Shown: positions 32,126-43,960 of the stretch, in pieces
How the letters are laid out: each line of letters opens with the position of its first letter
Numbering within the stretch: the stretch's first letter is position 1
Source: Cololabis saira
Taxonomy: Eukaryota; Chordata; Actinopteri; Beloniformes; Belonidae
Direction of reading: 5' to 3'
Assembly: GCF_033807715.1 (NCBI RefSeq)
Contig: NC_084587.1
Location: 16,226,017 to 16,290,016 of the forward strand
DNA: 64,000 nt
The notes under the pieces: model-generated
Databases searched by the model: none
The model's input: the letters and a program-made list of their open reading frames with translations, nothing else
Told to the model about the DNA's origin: nothing
Translations under genes and position numbers: made by a program

Positions 32126-32510
32126 CTGGCAGCACAGTGGCTTAGTGGTTAGCACTGTTACGTCATAGCAAGAAGGTTCCTGGTTCCCTGGCCTGGCAGG
32201 AGTTTCTCAGTGTGGCGTTTGAAAGCTCCCTCCGGGTCTGGCTTCGTCTTTGAACTTTGGATCACCTTGTTGTTGAATTTTGCTATACAAATAAACCTGC
32301 CTTGCCTTACAGTCCAAAAAACATGCATGCTAGGTTAATTTATTATTCTAAATTGCCTGTAGGTGTGAGTACATGGTTGTTTGTCTATGTATGTAGCCCT
32401 GTGATAGACTGGCAACCTGTCCAGGGTGGACCCCTGCCTGTGATGAGCAGGGATAGGCTCCAGCAGAGCACAGGATAAAAATGGGTATAGACGATTGATT
32501 GATATTTTTT
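32126..32510 (+). mobile_element. tRNA-like SINE or similar retroposon
   Basis: The 5' part has tRNA A- and B-box-like motifs (GTGGCTTAGTGGTTAGCAC; GGTTCCTGGTTCCC). The 3' part (AGACTGGCAACCTGTCCAGG, GGGATAGGCTCCAGC) ends in GATTGATTG. A LINE tail (CTATACAAATAAACCTGCC) is embedded at about 32245-32310. The 3' part matches 50336-50455 in reverse. Confidence 0.6.
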
Positions 32511-32734
32511 TTTTCCTGTCTTCATAAAACAAAAAGGATAGCTACTTCAGAAGTGGATTGGCCAGACATTCGTACAACTGAATTTACCACCTTCAGTTTA
32601 GTTTATTCAGGAGAATTTTAATGGAAAAATGGATCACTTTCACTTTTCTTGGGACTATAGAGTCATTCTGCCTGTTGGACTAAAACAACAAAAACGATGA
32701 CTTGAGGAATAGATCTTGAGATCAAAGAAGAATT

Positions 32735-32970
32735 TTATATAGCTTGGGTATCTGTATCGGATGCCCCCTGGACGCCTCCCTAGGGAGGTGTTCCAGGCAT
32801 GTCCCACCGGGAGGAGACCCCGGGGAAGACCCAGGACCCAGGACACGCTGGAGAGACTATGTCTCTCGGCTGGCCTGGGAACGTCTCGGACTCAGAAACG
32901 CTGGAGGAAGTGTCTGGGGTGAAGCAACCCGGGAACGGATAAGCGGTGGAAAATGGATGGATGGATGGAT
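32735..32970 (+). mobile_element. RTE/Rex3-like LINE 3' end
   Basis: Encodes PPGRLPREVFQACPTGRRPR before a duplicated, frameshifted stretch. It ends in (GGAT)n. The better-preserved relative is at 51655-52100. Confidence 0.7.
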
Positions 32971-33423
32971 CTTTGGGAACTATTTACGCTTTACTTGGGT
33001 AAAAAAAATAAAATAAAAATAGAAAACACAACATTACAATAATGTGTGCAGCTGGTAACAAAAAAATAAGTTATATGTATGTATGTGTGTATATATGTAT
33101 TTGTACATGTGGACGTGAAGGATTTGATTATTTACACAGGAAAGCACATATTTAAACACAACATATGAATCTGTCATACAGAGTTTCTTTATTTTGTATT
33201 TTTTGTGTTAATGGTGAGTGCCCACATGAGAAGCTACTGCTTGAATTAATTTAAAAAAATGGATTTCATTACAATAGATAAATAAATCTATTTTAAATAA
33301 ATTCTTCTTTCTTTGCTGTCTGTTCAGATTTTTTTTTCTCATTCATATTTTTTTTTTAATGAAAAAGAATTATACCTGAACAACGATTTTTAACAGGTGA
33401 ATTTCCTCCTCTGTCCAATAAAC

Positions 33424-33670
33424 TTAAATCACACACGTGCTATAAATTAAGCAACAAGTGATTTCATTAGTCTGAACCAACGGATTCCTTTCTTTGTCTA
33501 GGAAGTTACACAAGACGTCCCTCAGCTTTGTGTGAATAGCTGCTCTGACGTGATGAATGATATGTTTGAGCCTGTCAAGGCCTTGGTCCCATGAACATTT
33601 CTGGCACATGGCCTGACGTTGCTTCAGTAATCTCAAACACTTTAGTATGTAATTCAAACCTTTTTGATGT
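33424..33670 (-). other. Unknown block repeated at 43.7 kb, with a minus-strand ORF
   Basis: On the minus strand an open frame runs from about 33672 to a stop at 33424, including CLRLLKQRQAMCQKCSWDQG. It has several Cys residues and a plausible helix but no ATG at its start. The same DNA recurs at 43738-43960 with stops in that frame. It may be a decayed exon or a regulatory block of a duplicated chemokine locus. I do not recognise a protein family. Confidence 0.35.
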
Positions 33671-35984
33671 TTGTATTAATTACCTTGCGGTGACACGGTC
33701 TGAAGGCTGTGTAAATGTCAACGGTTGTAATCTCATTTTATAGATACTGAGTATAAACACGACTAATAAAGAAGGTTCACCCTCTTTTAGTTTTGATCCT
33801 TTATGAATCATCATGTGATTAAATGATAATCAAAATCTTCTGGTCACTCCTCAGGTCATAAAATGAAATAAATATAAACAGCAATGCAATTGAACCACAT
33901 GTTTGAAATCCTTGTCCAACCAAATTTAGCAGGAAAAACTGAAAGTATTTGTTTTGAGTTTTGTATTATTATCACATGATTGTGGAGGAATTTTTGGTCT
34001 ATTCTTTTTTCTTTTTTATTTTGCATTGCACAGTTTACTATTAGGGTATTTCTTTATGTACAGCTCTGTTAAAGTCCCACCACAGCATTTGGCTCTACGG
34101 GAATCTTAACTATGTCATTCTTTTCTTTTAAGGCATTGTTTTTGAAAGGTCATACTTGGGTTCATTCTTCCGTGTTACGTCCCATGTTTCTTATAAACTG
34201 CCAAACAGTTTTGAGTCGGATCCAAGTTATGTGGTTAACTGTTGTCTTTAACTTGTTTTGTTTGCACAACCTTTAGCAGCAAACAACACGACCAGGAGTA
34301 TTTTGACTCACTCTTCGGTTTCACGTTTGACAAATGTCTTCTCCACAAAGCATTTTTCAGAATTTTCCACGGAAGTTCAAGAGACTCATAAGGACCACTT
34401 AAAGACCGGTCATTTTTTATGCTTTTAGTTTTAGCCGCATGTTTTGCATCATAACCTTGCATCAAAGCTTAACTTTCTCACTCTGAGCAGTAGGTTTTTC
34501 ACTAGTGTTTCACTTTTCACATATCTTTGAGACTGCTGAATGCCTTGTAAAAAAAGCAGCTCAAAAACATGACCAAGCTCCCTCCATGGTTCATGGGAGG
34601 TTAATTTTTTCCATCTGCAAATGTAAAGGTGATGTGACATGCCAGACATTCTCTCCTCAACATGCACTCTTTTTCTTCCCCCTCAAATTTAAATGTCCAT
34701 GTTTTCCTTTTTAAATGCAGTCCTTCTGGGTTCCCTTCTTTCATGCAACAATGCTGTTCAAACATCAACAGATGGCTTGATGATTTTCTTGGCCTATTGG
34801 TGACTGAACATGATATCCTTTTAACCAAACTGGGTTGCATTTCACCTTGCAGCTATGCCCTGAGAGCTAGGCTACAGTCCCATTGACCTAATTCATTTAG
34901 CTAATAATCCCAGGTGTGGTCGCAAGAAAAGGAATTGGCTTGAGACAGACTTAAAGCCCTCACGTGCTTGTCTGAACTTTGCTTACTCAGGTCTTTGGTA
35001 AACACTGTCGACACAATGGCCCGGTGTGTTGAAAGCAATACATCCTCTGATTTTCACATAGAAATATGACACATGATATAAGAAAATAAATGCTCACCTT
35101 TATAGTTTGCTGTTGATCCTACACAGGTATTTGATTTCTCCTTCTAGTTGAAGCAGCAATGGAGATATCTGCAGCAGAAAGTTTACTTTGGGATGCCCCC
35201 CTCAGAATAATGTTTTATCAGTGTGGAGAATTTTTTTCTCCTTTTTTTTTGTGTCCAACTGCAATTTTACCTCACCTCAGCTTACCTTGCTTCATTGGAA
35301 TCCACTGCCTATGTGCAATTGATTAGTGAATTAATGAATTTAACAGTTCTGTGCAAATCTACCCACAGATTTATGATGCAATGTTTTATGCTCATAGTGA
35401 TAACAAATATGGCCAAACTATTTGACAAACCCTTGTAAGATATACAATAAATCCTTTATCTTCACAGTTTTATTGGGCCACTTCATCAGATAATGACGGC
35501 AGCCGGATACAGAGGAGACAGTGTTTTTATTTATTTAATCAGATTTCCAGATGAATGAAGAAGTCAGTGAGCCGTAACTTTGTTGTGCAAATACTAAGTT
35601 CAAGTAAGGGCAAAACAGATTCCTTATCACGTACTGTAGCTTTGTGACAAAACGTGGTAATATTCCTCAACCACTCATTCACTGATTGCAACTAAATGTT
35701 ATTTCATCTATGAATCAGTTATAAGTTGATCAATCTCTAACTCAAATAGCAGATATATATATGGTGAAAACAGAATGATATCATTTAATAAGGATGTCAT
35801 ACAAGCGGACATCCGTGAACCTCAACGGGATTGAAACAGGTATAGAAAATGAATGAATAGATGAGTGGGTGGATGTCAACAATTCCTGTCACGTGTGTCA
35901 ATTCGTTAGAGAGATTTAGTCACTGTGATTTTCCTCATGACACTACTGCTGATAAATCATAAACAATGAATAGATTGAAGATAA
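33671..35984. other. Intergenic upstream of the cxcl8-like gene
   Basis: No gene recognised. A segment near 34071-34095 (TCCCACCACAGCATTTGG) also occurs near 44175. Confidence 0.4.
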
Positions 35985-36130
35985 AACCGTGCAGTGAAAA
36001 TTCCGTCTGGGCAGTAACAGTCCAAACTTGCGCAACTCCCTCAGCAGGCGAGTGACTCACTCGAAGAAATCACTATAAAAGCAGAGGCTGCTCAGCGCTA
36101 GATTCAAACAGCAGGCAGACAAAGCAGCTC
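35985..36130 (+). promoter_or_regulatory. Promoter of the cxcl8-like chemokine
   Basis: In order: GTGAAAATTCC (weak NF-kB-like), a C/EBP-like TTGCGCAAC at 36028-36036, AP-1 TGACTCA at 36053-36059, and TATAAAA at 36074-36080. GATTCAAACAGCAGGC at 36101-36116 is probably near the transcript start. C/EBP, AP-1 and NF-kB sites upstream of a TATA box are the known layout of mammalian CXCL8 promoters, which suggests inducible control. Confidence 0.7.
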
Positions 36131-36286
36131 CAACCTGAGTAAAGGAAGAAGGGAACTGAGAAGGAGAATAATAAAGCAAAATATCTCTATGTTGTTTAGT
36201 GTTTCAGGCTCCATCTGAAAGCTTTGTGAAGGACCTTCTTATTTTTCATTGTTAGTTGAAGTATTATAGGATTTACAAGAAGCAAA

Positions 36287-36927
36287 ATGGCAAGCAGCAG
36301 AGTTATTATGACTTCTGTCGTGGTTTTCTTGGCTTTTATTGCCATCAGTGAAGGTAAGACTTACATATCATATTATAGTAAAATGAATTATCATTTAATG
36401 TGCTTTTTTGTTCTATGCACTGAATGTTAGCTACATGCACTGTTGCACTTTGTGACCATATGCAACTCTTGTCTGCACGCAGGGATGAGTCTGAGAAGCC
36501 TGGGAGTGGAGCTGCACTGCCGCTGCATCATGACTGAGAGCAAACCCATCGGCCGCCACATTGAGAAAGTGGAACTGATTCCTCGCAACTCCCACTGCGA
36601 TGAGGTCGAGATCATGTAAGGATTAAAAACCTCCTCCATTCATAATGACGGGGATTTGAGATTGTGTCATTATTTACCTGTTGATTTTGGTGTGAAGTCT
36701 CAACAAAACTCTTTGTTTCTTGCTGTAACAGTGCCACTCTGAAAAAGACCGGTAAAGAAGTTTGCCTCGACCCTGAGGCCCCTTGGGTGCAAAGAGTGAT
36801 TAAGAAGATCATGGCTAAGTAAGTTTCACCTGAGACACAATACAGAAAAATGCTAAAATCCACTTTTGAATCATGTATTAATAATTGTTATTTCCTGTTT
36901 CTTTTTCTCTGCAGCAAGAGACGCTGA
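36287..36927 (+). CDS. cxcl8: CXCL8 (interleukin-8)-like chemokine
   Basis: Four exons: 36287-36353, 36483-36615, 36732-36818, 36915-36927 (300 nt, 99 aa), with correct GT/AG junctions and phases. Residues 1-23 form a signal peptide (hydrophobic [15 protein letters not shown]). The mature protein starts near [14 protein letters not shown], then [20 protein letters not shown] and a C-terminal helix [15 protein letters not shown]. It has four conserved cysteines. The tripeptide before the CXC is ELH instead of the mammalian ELR, as is known in many teleost CXCL8 proteins. Expected role: secreted attractant for neutrophils through Cxcr1/Cxcr2. The family call is firm; which teleost cxcl8 lineage it belongs to is not certain. 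It is oriented away from its paralogue at 26.2-27.3 kb. Confidence 0.88.
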
Positions 36928-37164
36928 AGAGCCATGAGAGAAAGTACTCCATGATTGAACAAATTCAAAGCATTGAATAGTATTTGTAGATCTGATGATC
37001 GGGTCTTTACATCTCCACGCTAAGAAAACAACCATTCTTATCAGCTGTTGGAACAAAAGAATCATTTTACTGAAGTGTTTGTATCAAACATATTTTATCA
37101 CAAAATCTTTCCTTGTTTGTGTGTCACGTTTACTGTTGTACAGTTGTTATAACTGCACTATTAT

Positions 37165-37206
37165 CTTAATATTTACACAAATGTATTTATTTATCTATGT
37201 ATTTAT
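37165..37206 (+). promoter_or_regulatory. AU-rich element in the cxcl8-like 3' UTR
   Basis: Overlapping ATTTA motifs (ATTTATTTAT at 37185-37194, another ATTTA at 37201). Such elements destabilise cytokine mRNAs. Confidence 0.6.
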
Positions 37207-37215
37207 GAAGTATAT

Positions 37216-37221
37216 ATTAAA
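37216..37221 (+). terminator. Poly(A) signal of the cxcl8-like gene
   Basis: ATTAAA, about 290 bases after the stop codon. It is the common variant signal. Confidence 0.55.
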
Positions 37222-37894
37222 GCATTAACTACAAATACACAATTCTCCATTTGTATTTATGAATCATTTGTTGTTTGTGCTGTATGTTGGCATGAAAGTA
37301 ATTTTGTGGTGTTATATATTTGTAAGATAGCAAAAGGTATCCTCTCCGTAGAAGCGTTTAACCTTTTCAATAATGTTGCATGTGTGGTCTATATCTCCTA
37401 TACGTGGATGTTGGGCCACACCAAAAAGCCCCTTTATATAGAGAGATTTTAGGTAATAGATAAAGCAGAGAGTAAGTAAGAGCAGAAACCAGCTACTCAG
37501 GTGTACATTTTTGAAGTATTCTACAAAAAGGAAGCTTGATGGAGCCACTGCTCTGAAACCACAACGTAGAGCCCAGATTACAGTTTGTTGCTGCATACAA
37601 GGATACATATGTTCATTTTTTGAGGACGGTGTGATGAGAAATTGAAATGTTTGATTGTTTTATTTGGAGGAAAAAAGATGGAAGCTTGCAGGCCTCAGAA
37701 CACAATCCGGGCTGTGAAGTATAAGGATGGCAGCATTATGACGCAGGGCTGCTTTGTTGCAGAACAGACTAATGGACTCTATCAAACATAAATCTCCATT
37801 AGAAAAGAAGACTCTGAGGGTATAAAAGTCTGAAGACATCAGCCAACAGTTCAAAGCTTAGCCATGGATGGAGCTACCAAATGGACAATAACAA
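37222..37894. other. Intergenic, nothing recognised
   Basis: No gene, RNA or repeat that I can name. Confidence 0.4.
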
Positions 37895-38017
37895 GTCAAG
37901 TCAAGTTTATTTGTAGAATAAGTGTGATTCATATACAAGGCAATTCAAAGTGCTTTACGGCTACATAAAATCACAAGAAGGCAAATAAATAATTCTATGA
38001 AACATAAAAATAATAAT

Positions 38018-38363
38018 TAAAGGAGCTTGAGGCCGGATTGTGGCAAGATTTATGAAAAAAATCTGTATACATTTTAAGTTTTCTAGTAATAATGTCAGAT
38101 GAAGCGTTCCAGACCCAAAAGAATGAGCCCTCTAGTGTATCTCTCCTTTGCCTTGAACAGGCTGTGTGCTGCAAAATGTGCAGCAATTCGGTCCCGAATT
38201 TCCCGCGCTGGGCTGCGGATGTGACGTCACATGACGCTGCATGCACGTTCTCCCCGTTCTCCCGTGCCGGCTTCACTGTTGGCTGCAGTACCCCCAACGG
38301 CCGTCGTGGTGAAGGGTGGCGCTAGAGAGTCTCATTTTTTAAAAGGAGCCTCAAGCTCCTTTA
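38018..38363. mobile_element. Miniature element with AAAGGAGCTTGAGGC ends
   Basis: The left end AAAGGAGCTTGAGGC and the right end GCCTCAAGCTCCTTT are perfect inverse complements (15 bp). The interior is GC-richer than its LINE host. Target duplication unclear. Confidence 0.7.
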
Positions 38364-38933
38364 ATCAATTATTTTAAATAAAAAATGAAGCGTGCAGATA
38401 GCACAGCTAAATAGAACTGTTTTCAGCCTGGATTTTGAACATTGACAGAGCCTCAGAGTTGAGGCTTGTCTCACATCTTCTTTCCAAATCTTCCAAATTT
38501 TAGGAACATAAAACTGAAATGCAGTTTCACCATGAGGCTCTCAGAGTCCGAGTTGGTTCATATGGCTCTAACATGTCAGAGATGTACTTGATGTAGCAAA
38601 GCAAAGCTGTTTTAAAGTCTATTCTCTGAGCGACAGGAAACCAGTGCAGGGACTTGAGGACTGGACTAATATGGTCGTATTTCCTGGTTCTAGGCAGGAC
38701 TCGAGCAGCAGCATTCTGGAAGTACTACAGGTCGTTTAGAGCCCTGTGAGAAGGCCGTTACAGTTCTCTAACCTGCTGGAGACAAACACATGGATTAGTC
38801 TTTCTAAATCTGGTTTAGACTCTATTCCTTTGATTCTGGCAATGGTTTTAAGATGGTAAAAAGCTGCTGATGGTACTGATTTAATATTGCTGTTAAAGTT
38901 CAGATCTGAGTACAATATCACCCCTAGATTTCT

Positions 38934-39139
38934 TTTTTTTAATTTCTTTTTTATATTTTTATCCCGGTTTTTTCCCCATTTTATCACCCAGTGCTCCTAG
39001 CTAACAGTCCTGGGCATTGCCATCCTCTACCAACCCCGGGAGGGCCCTGCACTGAGCCCAGGTCTCCTCCTTAACCTGAGGAGTGAGCAGGCCGCATCTT
39101 TTCACCAGACACCAGTGGGGTTTCTCCGGCCGGACGTAG
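38934..39139 (-). mobile_element. SINE-like retroposon inside the LINE
   Basis: Flanked by the 12-bp perfect direct repeat CCCTAGATTTCT (38922-38933, 39140-39151). On the minus strand it ends in an A-rich tail. A relative lies in the hAT element at 59881-60334. I see no clear tRNA boxes, so the origin of its promoter is unknown. Confidence 0.75.
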
Positions 39140-39780
39140 CCCTAGATTTCTAACCGGATTATTAGGTTCTAGAGAGAGAGTCACAGGGTGACTGATAACA
39201 CATTTGTTTTTGTTCTGTGGTCGCCAGACAATGATTTCAGTTTTGTCTGAGTTTAACTGCAGAAAATTGTTTTGCATCCACACACTGATCTGTTTTTATA
39301 CAGTGACACGATGAATCTACAGGCCCATGTTCCCCTGCTGTCAGTGACGCATAGATCTGAGCGTCATTTCCTTATTTGTGGTAGGACACATTATAGCTGC
39401 GTATTAGCTGGCCTAATGGAAGCATGTACAGATTGAACAAGAGGGGTCCCAGCATTGACCCCTGGGGAACCCCGCATGTCATAGCCATTAGGTCTGAGAC
39501 ACAGTTACCAATTTCAACAAAGTAACTCCTGTCCTCGAGATAGGACCTGAATCAGTTTAAAACAGCACATGAGATTCCCACCCCATCTTCTAACCTCTGT
39601 AATAAGAACACATGGTCAACTGTGTCAAAGGGAGTGTTCGGGTCCAGCAGAACTAAGACAGAGACTTTGCCTGCAGATATTGTTTTTCACCTTGATCAGA
39701 GCTGTGTCAGTGCTGTGGTGGGGCCTAAAGCCTGATTGGAAAGTATCAAACCCAAATATGTCACCAAATTAGTTTTGATT

Positions 39781-42243
39781 GACTGAAGAACAGCAAAATA
39801 AATATACTGTACTTGAGTGACTATCACAAAGCGCTGACTTCAGTCAGCGGGGATGTTTAAGCAAAGTTACACTGTTTAAAGGCATTTCTAACAAATACCA
39901 ACCAAAGGGATGTGAACTTTGGACTTTGAAGACTGGTATTAAAAAATAAAAATACAATTCTCTGACCAGTTTTTATTTTACAAGAAAGAAAAAAAAGTAA
40001 TTTTTTTCCCAACATAATCGAAAAAATGGTTTGCATCTTCTTGCAAACATTTGAATAAAACCGTAGGTTACATCAGTTGTCGTCTGCTGCAATAAGCATG
40101 TAATCAGAGGACCGGAGTCAACAAGTTTTACACTCTCTGATCCATTGCCGCGATAAAGGAAGAAAAGCTGTCACGACTGTGCATGACTAACAAAACAGAA
40201 AAGCAAAAATGTGCATCAAGCTTGTGTCACCATGGGAAAGCCAAAGAAGAATATATCATCAATTATGTCATTTATTACCTCATCGTGGTTGGTATGAGCA
40301 ATCTCAGAATAAGGGTAATGCTGACATTCTGAAACTTTAATAATTCCCAATAAAACTTTTTTGGTTTTTCACTGTTGGTTATGCACATCATAAATTACAC
40401 TGCAATGAATAACAAATGGAGTGGAATGATGAGAGTCTGTTGCTGCACTCAACATTGGTCTGTGCCTGGTGTCCAGCAGTGTAGTGTTGCGTGACTGTCA
40501 GCTCATATGGAACAATGAACACTGATGACCACTTAGCCTCTGGCATTATTATTATGTTAATCGCTTGGAATTGATATTAGTTATTGTGTTAAGTCAAAGT
40601 ACACAGTGAGTTGACATGTAATTATAACAATTAAACATTATAGATTTATTTCTTTAAAGAAATTGGTTGATTACATATTTATTGCATTTATCGTTTTCTT
40701 TTTCATAACCAAGTTGGGAGAGTAGAGAGTAACAGAATAGACCAGAGAAAGTGAGAAGTGCAAGCATAGTATCACATGAGAGATGAAAAGGTGGAGATTG
40801 TAATACAGACAAAGGTAACTCAGTTTAGATGAGGTAACTCAGATCTTGTCACACGAACAAAAACAAGCATGATTAGCCAAGTGTGAAAGTTAATGAAAGT
40901 TCTGGAAGTGAACAAACATATTACTTTTTTAGTATTTATTTGTCTACCAAGACTTAATAATCTTTAGTGTATGCACACAGTCTCACATCTCATATTCAAT
41001 TTACTTTGTTCTCTCTATTTATCATGTATAGTAATTTCAGTCCTAAGCCAGAAAGGTGGAGGTACACCCTAAACAGGTCAACTCTTCATCACAGTGTTAG
41101 GATTTATATCCCAGCTTGGCCTTTCTCAAGCTCTTTCGCTCTTCATCGCTCTCTCTGACTTCTGTCTGGATGTTTTCTCCTCAGCTAATTGAAGACGAGA
41201 CCTGCCACACATGCTTCTCATTTACTTATGGAATGGTTTGAATTTGGAGTTAAAAGAATGTACAAACATAAAACAATTTAAGAAGAAATATAAATAAAAA
41301 GTTTATTTGAGGTATAAAAGTGAAGACTGTGTTTAAAGATCACCGGCGGTGTGTGTTCTGCTATTTTGTCATGCTGTCTTTGTATGATTATATACTTAGA
41401 TATACGTATTATATTTATATCATAGTTATATTATATTTATATCATAGTTATATTATGATAGAGCTTATATCTTGTATTAAACTAAAAATTATATATATAT
41501 ATATTTATACAAATTAATGAATAGTATAAAAAATAATACAGACATATAATTTATGTATAGTTTAGTATAGTTTATGTAATTCTTCCCACTCCTTTTCGAA
41601 CATGTACTGTAACTGAAATATGTGTTTTGAAGTTTTTTTTTTCTTTATGTGGTGGAATGCCCACCTGTATTTGTTTTCTTATCTTTTTTCTTGTTTTTTA
41701 TACATGTTCGAAATAAACAAAAACGAACAAACAAACTTATCAGCCTGCAGTACATAAAGACCTTCATTCAGTGTCAATTTGTCTGCTATCCTCAGTCCTC
41801 CAAAATCCTCACACACATGGCTATTTTATTTATATCCAAATTCTGCAACTACCAAGAGATAGTCCAAAGTTTATTTTTGGGTTGGGCTAACCCTCCAATG
41901 CTTCCAGAATCTCCAAGTACAAAATGCATAACCTTCATATGAGTACCAAATATGTAAATCAACCCTAAAATTATCTTGAATTTTCTGATGAAAGATAGAA
42001 GAAGATTTTTCAGTCACTGCGTAACTGTTTTACTGGTCTATGAGCAGTTTTGTGTTTCCAAGGTTTTAGCTGTTGGCATCATGTTTGAATCAACAACATT
42101 CTAGTATATAGAAGAGTCTGCAATACTTTTTGTTGCAAAACAAGCCCAAGGCATCACCCTACCACTACCGTGCTTAACAAGTGGTATGAACTGTGTCTGC
42201 CAATATGCTTGGTTCATTTTTGAAAGGTGCTCTTAGGATGCCT
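39781..42243. other. Intergenic, mostly unrecognised
   Basis: AT-rich. The segment 42120-42235 resembles 44364-44465 (CCAC...CGTGCTT...GGTATGAA), a dispersed repeat. No gene seen. Confidence 0.4.
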
Positions 42244-42739
42244 CGGTGCGTCCGAAATGCCATACTAAACAGTATATACGAAAAAGTATACTTAAATTCG
42301 GCACACATTTGAGTAAATATCAGTAGTGTGCATTAATTCGAACGTACTATTAAGAGCGCACACGTCACTTCCTGCCGTTGGGAGGAAGTGACGTGTCACA
42401 GCAGCAGTAGCAGCGCTACGTTCCGCTATTTCCCATTTATCCTGGCTGAAACGACATTATATAATATCATTATATATGAATATTATAATATGAATATTAT
42501 ATAATAATATTATTATACTTAATATTATACTTATGACATATACGTATCACTTAGCAACCAAACACCGCTTGGTTTCTGCTCGGCTAGTGTCCATCAATCC
42601 ACACTAATAAATTTCTCAGGAATGAGTATGGATAGTGCATACTATTGAGTACATTCTAATGTTTCGGACGCACTAAAAAATCTTGCATACTCATTTTGCG
42701 TACTCATTAGGGTGGAAGTATGCAATTTCGGACGCAGCC
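42244..42739. mobile_element. Inverted-repeat DNA element
   Basis: The ends GGTGCGTCCGAAAT and TTTCGGACGCAGCC are inverted repeats. A GC-rich palindrome around GTCACTTCCTGCCG sits inside at 42365-42395. Probably hAT-like, but no clear 8-bp duplication. Confidence 0.65.
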
Positions 42740-43737
42740 CCTGTGTACCTGGAAATTAGTTGCCATGCAGCTTTGTGGGGGGATTTGCTGGATGGGCAAG
42801 TCCGGTGTAGGTTTGTGGACTACTTCCTGACTCTCTTATTCCAGCTATATATAATTTTCAACTTTACTACTGGCCCAGTACGATTCTGGCTTCAAAACCC
42901 ATCCTCACCTTGGCTGAACATGGAGGCGGCATGTTGCTTTCCATCCTCTCTCAGCGTTATTCTTCTCCGCTCTGTCTAATGTTTGTCATAACTCACGATA
43001 ATCCTCCAGTCTCTCACACACTTCAGATCTGCTTTCAGATCAGCAAAGCTTTTAACTGCTTGGCATGTTCCCTCAGAAGTCAACTAGCCAAAAACGTATC
43101 TTTTCTACCCTCATTTCAGAATACATGAGCTCTTCCAGTTCAAAACAATTATTTGCTTACATTGTTTTAACAAAGGTCCAGTGATTTTTGTTCGAGGATC
43201 GGTCCTTCATATGAAAATTGTTAACAGGCTCAAGCAAACTTGGCTCATTGTCTTATTGGATTAAGATTTATCGAACCCTGAACATTGTTTTGAATACATG
43301 TGCCAAGATAATCTGGATCGCTTGATGGCCGTTCTGGGAACTGTTGATTGTAACATAATTAAAAGCAGTGCAGAACATCACATGATTGCATTTATGAGCC
43401 TTCTTCCATGAAGGATGATCTTGTTTAGGTGGAAACTAAATTTAGCACCTACACATTTGCATTTAATGAATGAAGTGATGAAATACTCAGAGCTTGAAAA
43501 ATGGAAATGATCTTTGAAGAATAAACAAGAGACAGTTTATAGAAATCGCCAGATCCTTACGGATCATTGAAATATATTGGTCCATCTCCATTCCTCTTTT
43601 ATAATAAATATAACAATAATAATCATTATAATAAAAATGAAATTCCATCTGCAGTTTTAGCAGTTTTCTCTGTCCACAAACATTAATCAGCAAATCTGAT
43701 GCAAGTAGTGAAAGCAGGAAGTGGTAATTTTTGTGTC
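42740..43737. other. Intergenic, nothing recognised
   Basis: No gene, RNA or repeat family that I can name. Confidence 0.4.
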
Positions 43738-43960
43738 AGAACCAAATTCCCAATTTTTTCAGATGTGACTCACTGCTCCCCTCAGCTTTGTGTGAGTAAC
43801 TGCATTAATGACGAAGAATGTGTGACAACATGTTGAGGCTTCAGTCCCGCAAATGCTTCTGGCACATTTCCCAATGTTACTTTAGGTATTTTAAACACGA
43901 GTCAGCAATGTAAAGCTTTTTGTTAGCTTTGATGATTCTATTACCTCAATTACAGTAACA
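43738..43960. repeat. Duplicate of the block at 33.4 kb
   Basis: Shares CCCTCAGCTTTGTGTGA and CTTCTGGCACAT-type segments in the same order and orientation as 33424-33670. The minus-strand frame is broken by stops. Confidence 0.6.

Larger units (their letters stand above)
37895..39780 (-). mobile_element. L2/Rex-like LINE, minus strand, degraded
   Basis: On the minus strand, broken reverse-transcriptase and C-terminal pieces appear in order: [20 protein letters not shown] near 39450, NNFLQLNSDKTEIIVW near 39230-39275, and DLERLIHVFVSSRLENCNGL near 38750-38810. It ends in a TTTATTTGT-type 3' tail near 37900. Several stops show decay. A SINE (38934-39139) and a palindromic element (38018-38363) are inserted in it. 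Confidence 0.75.
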
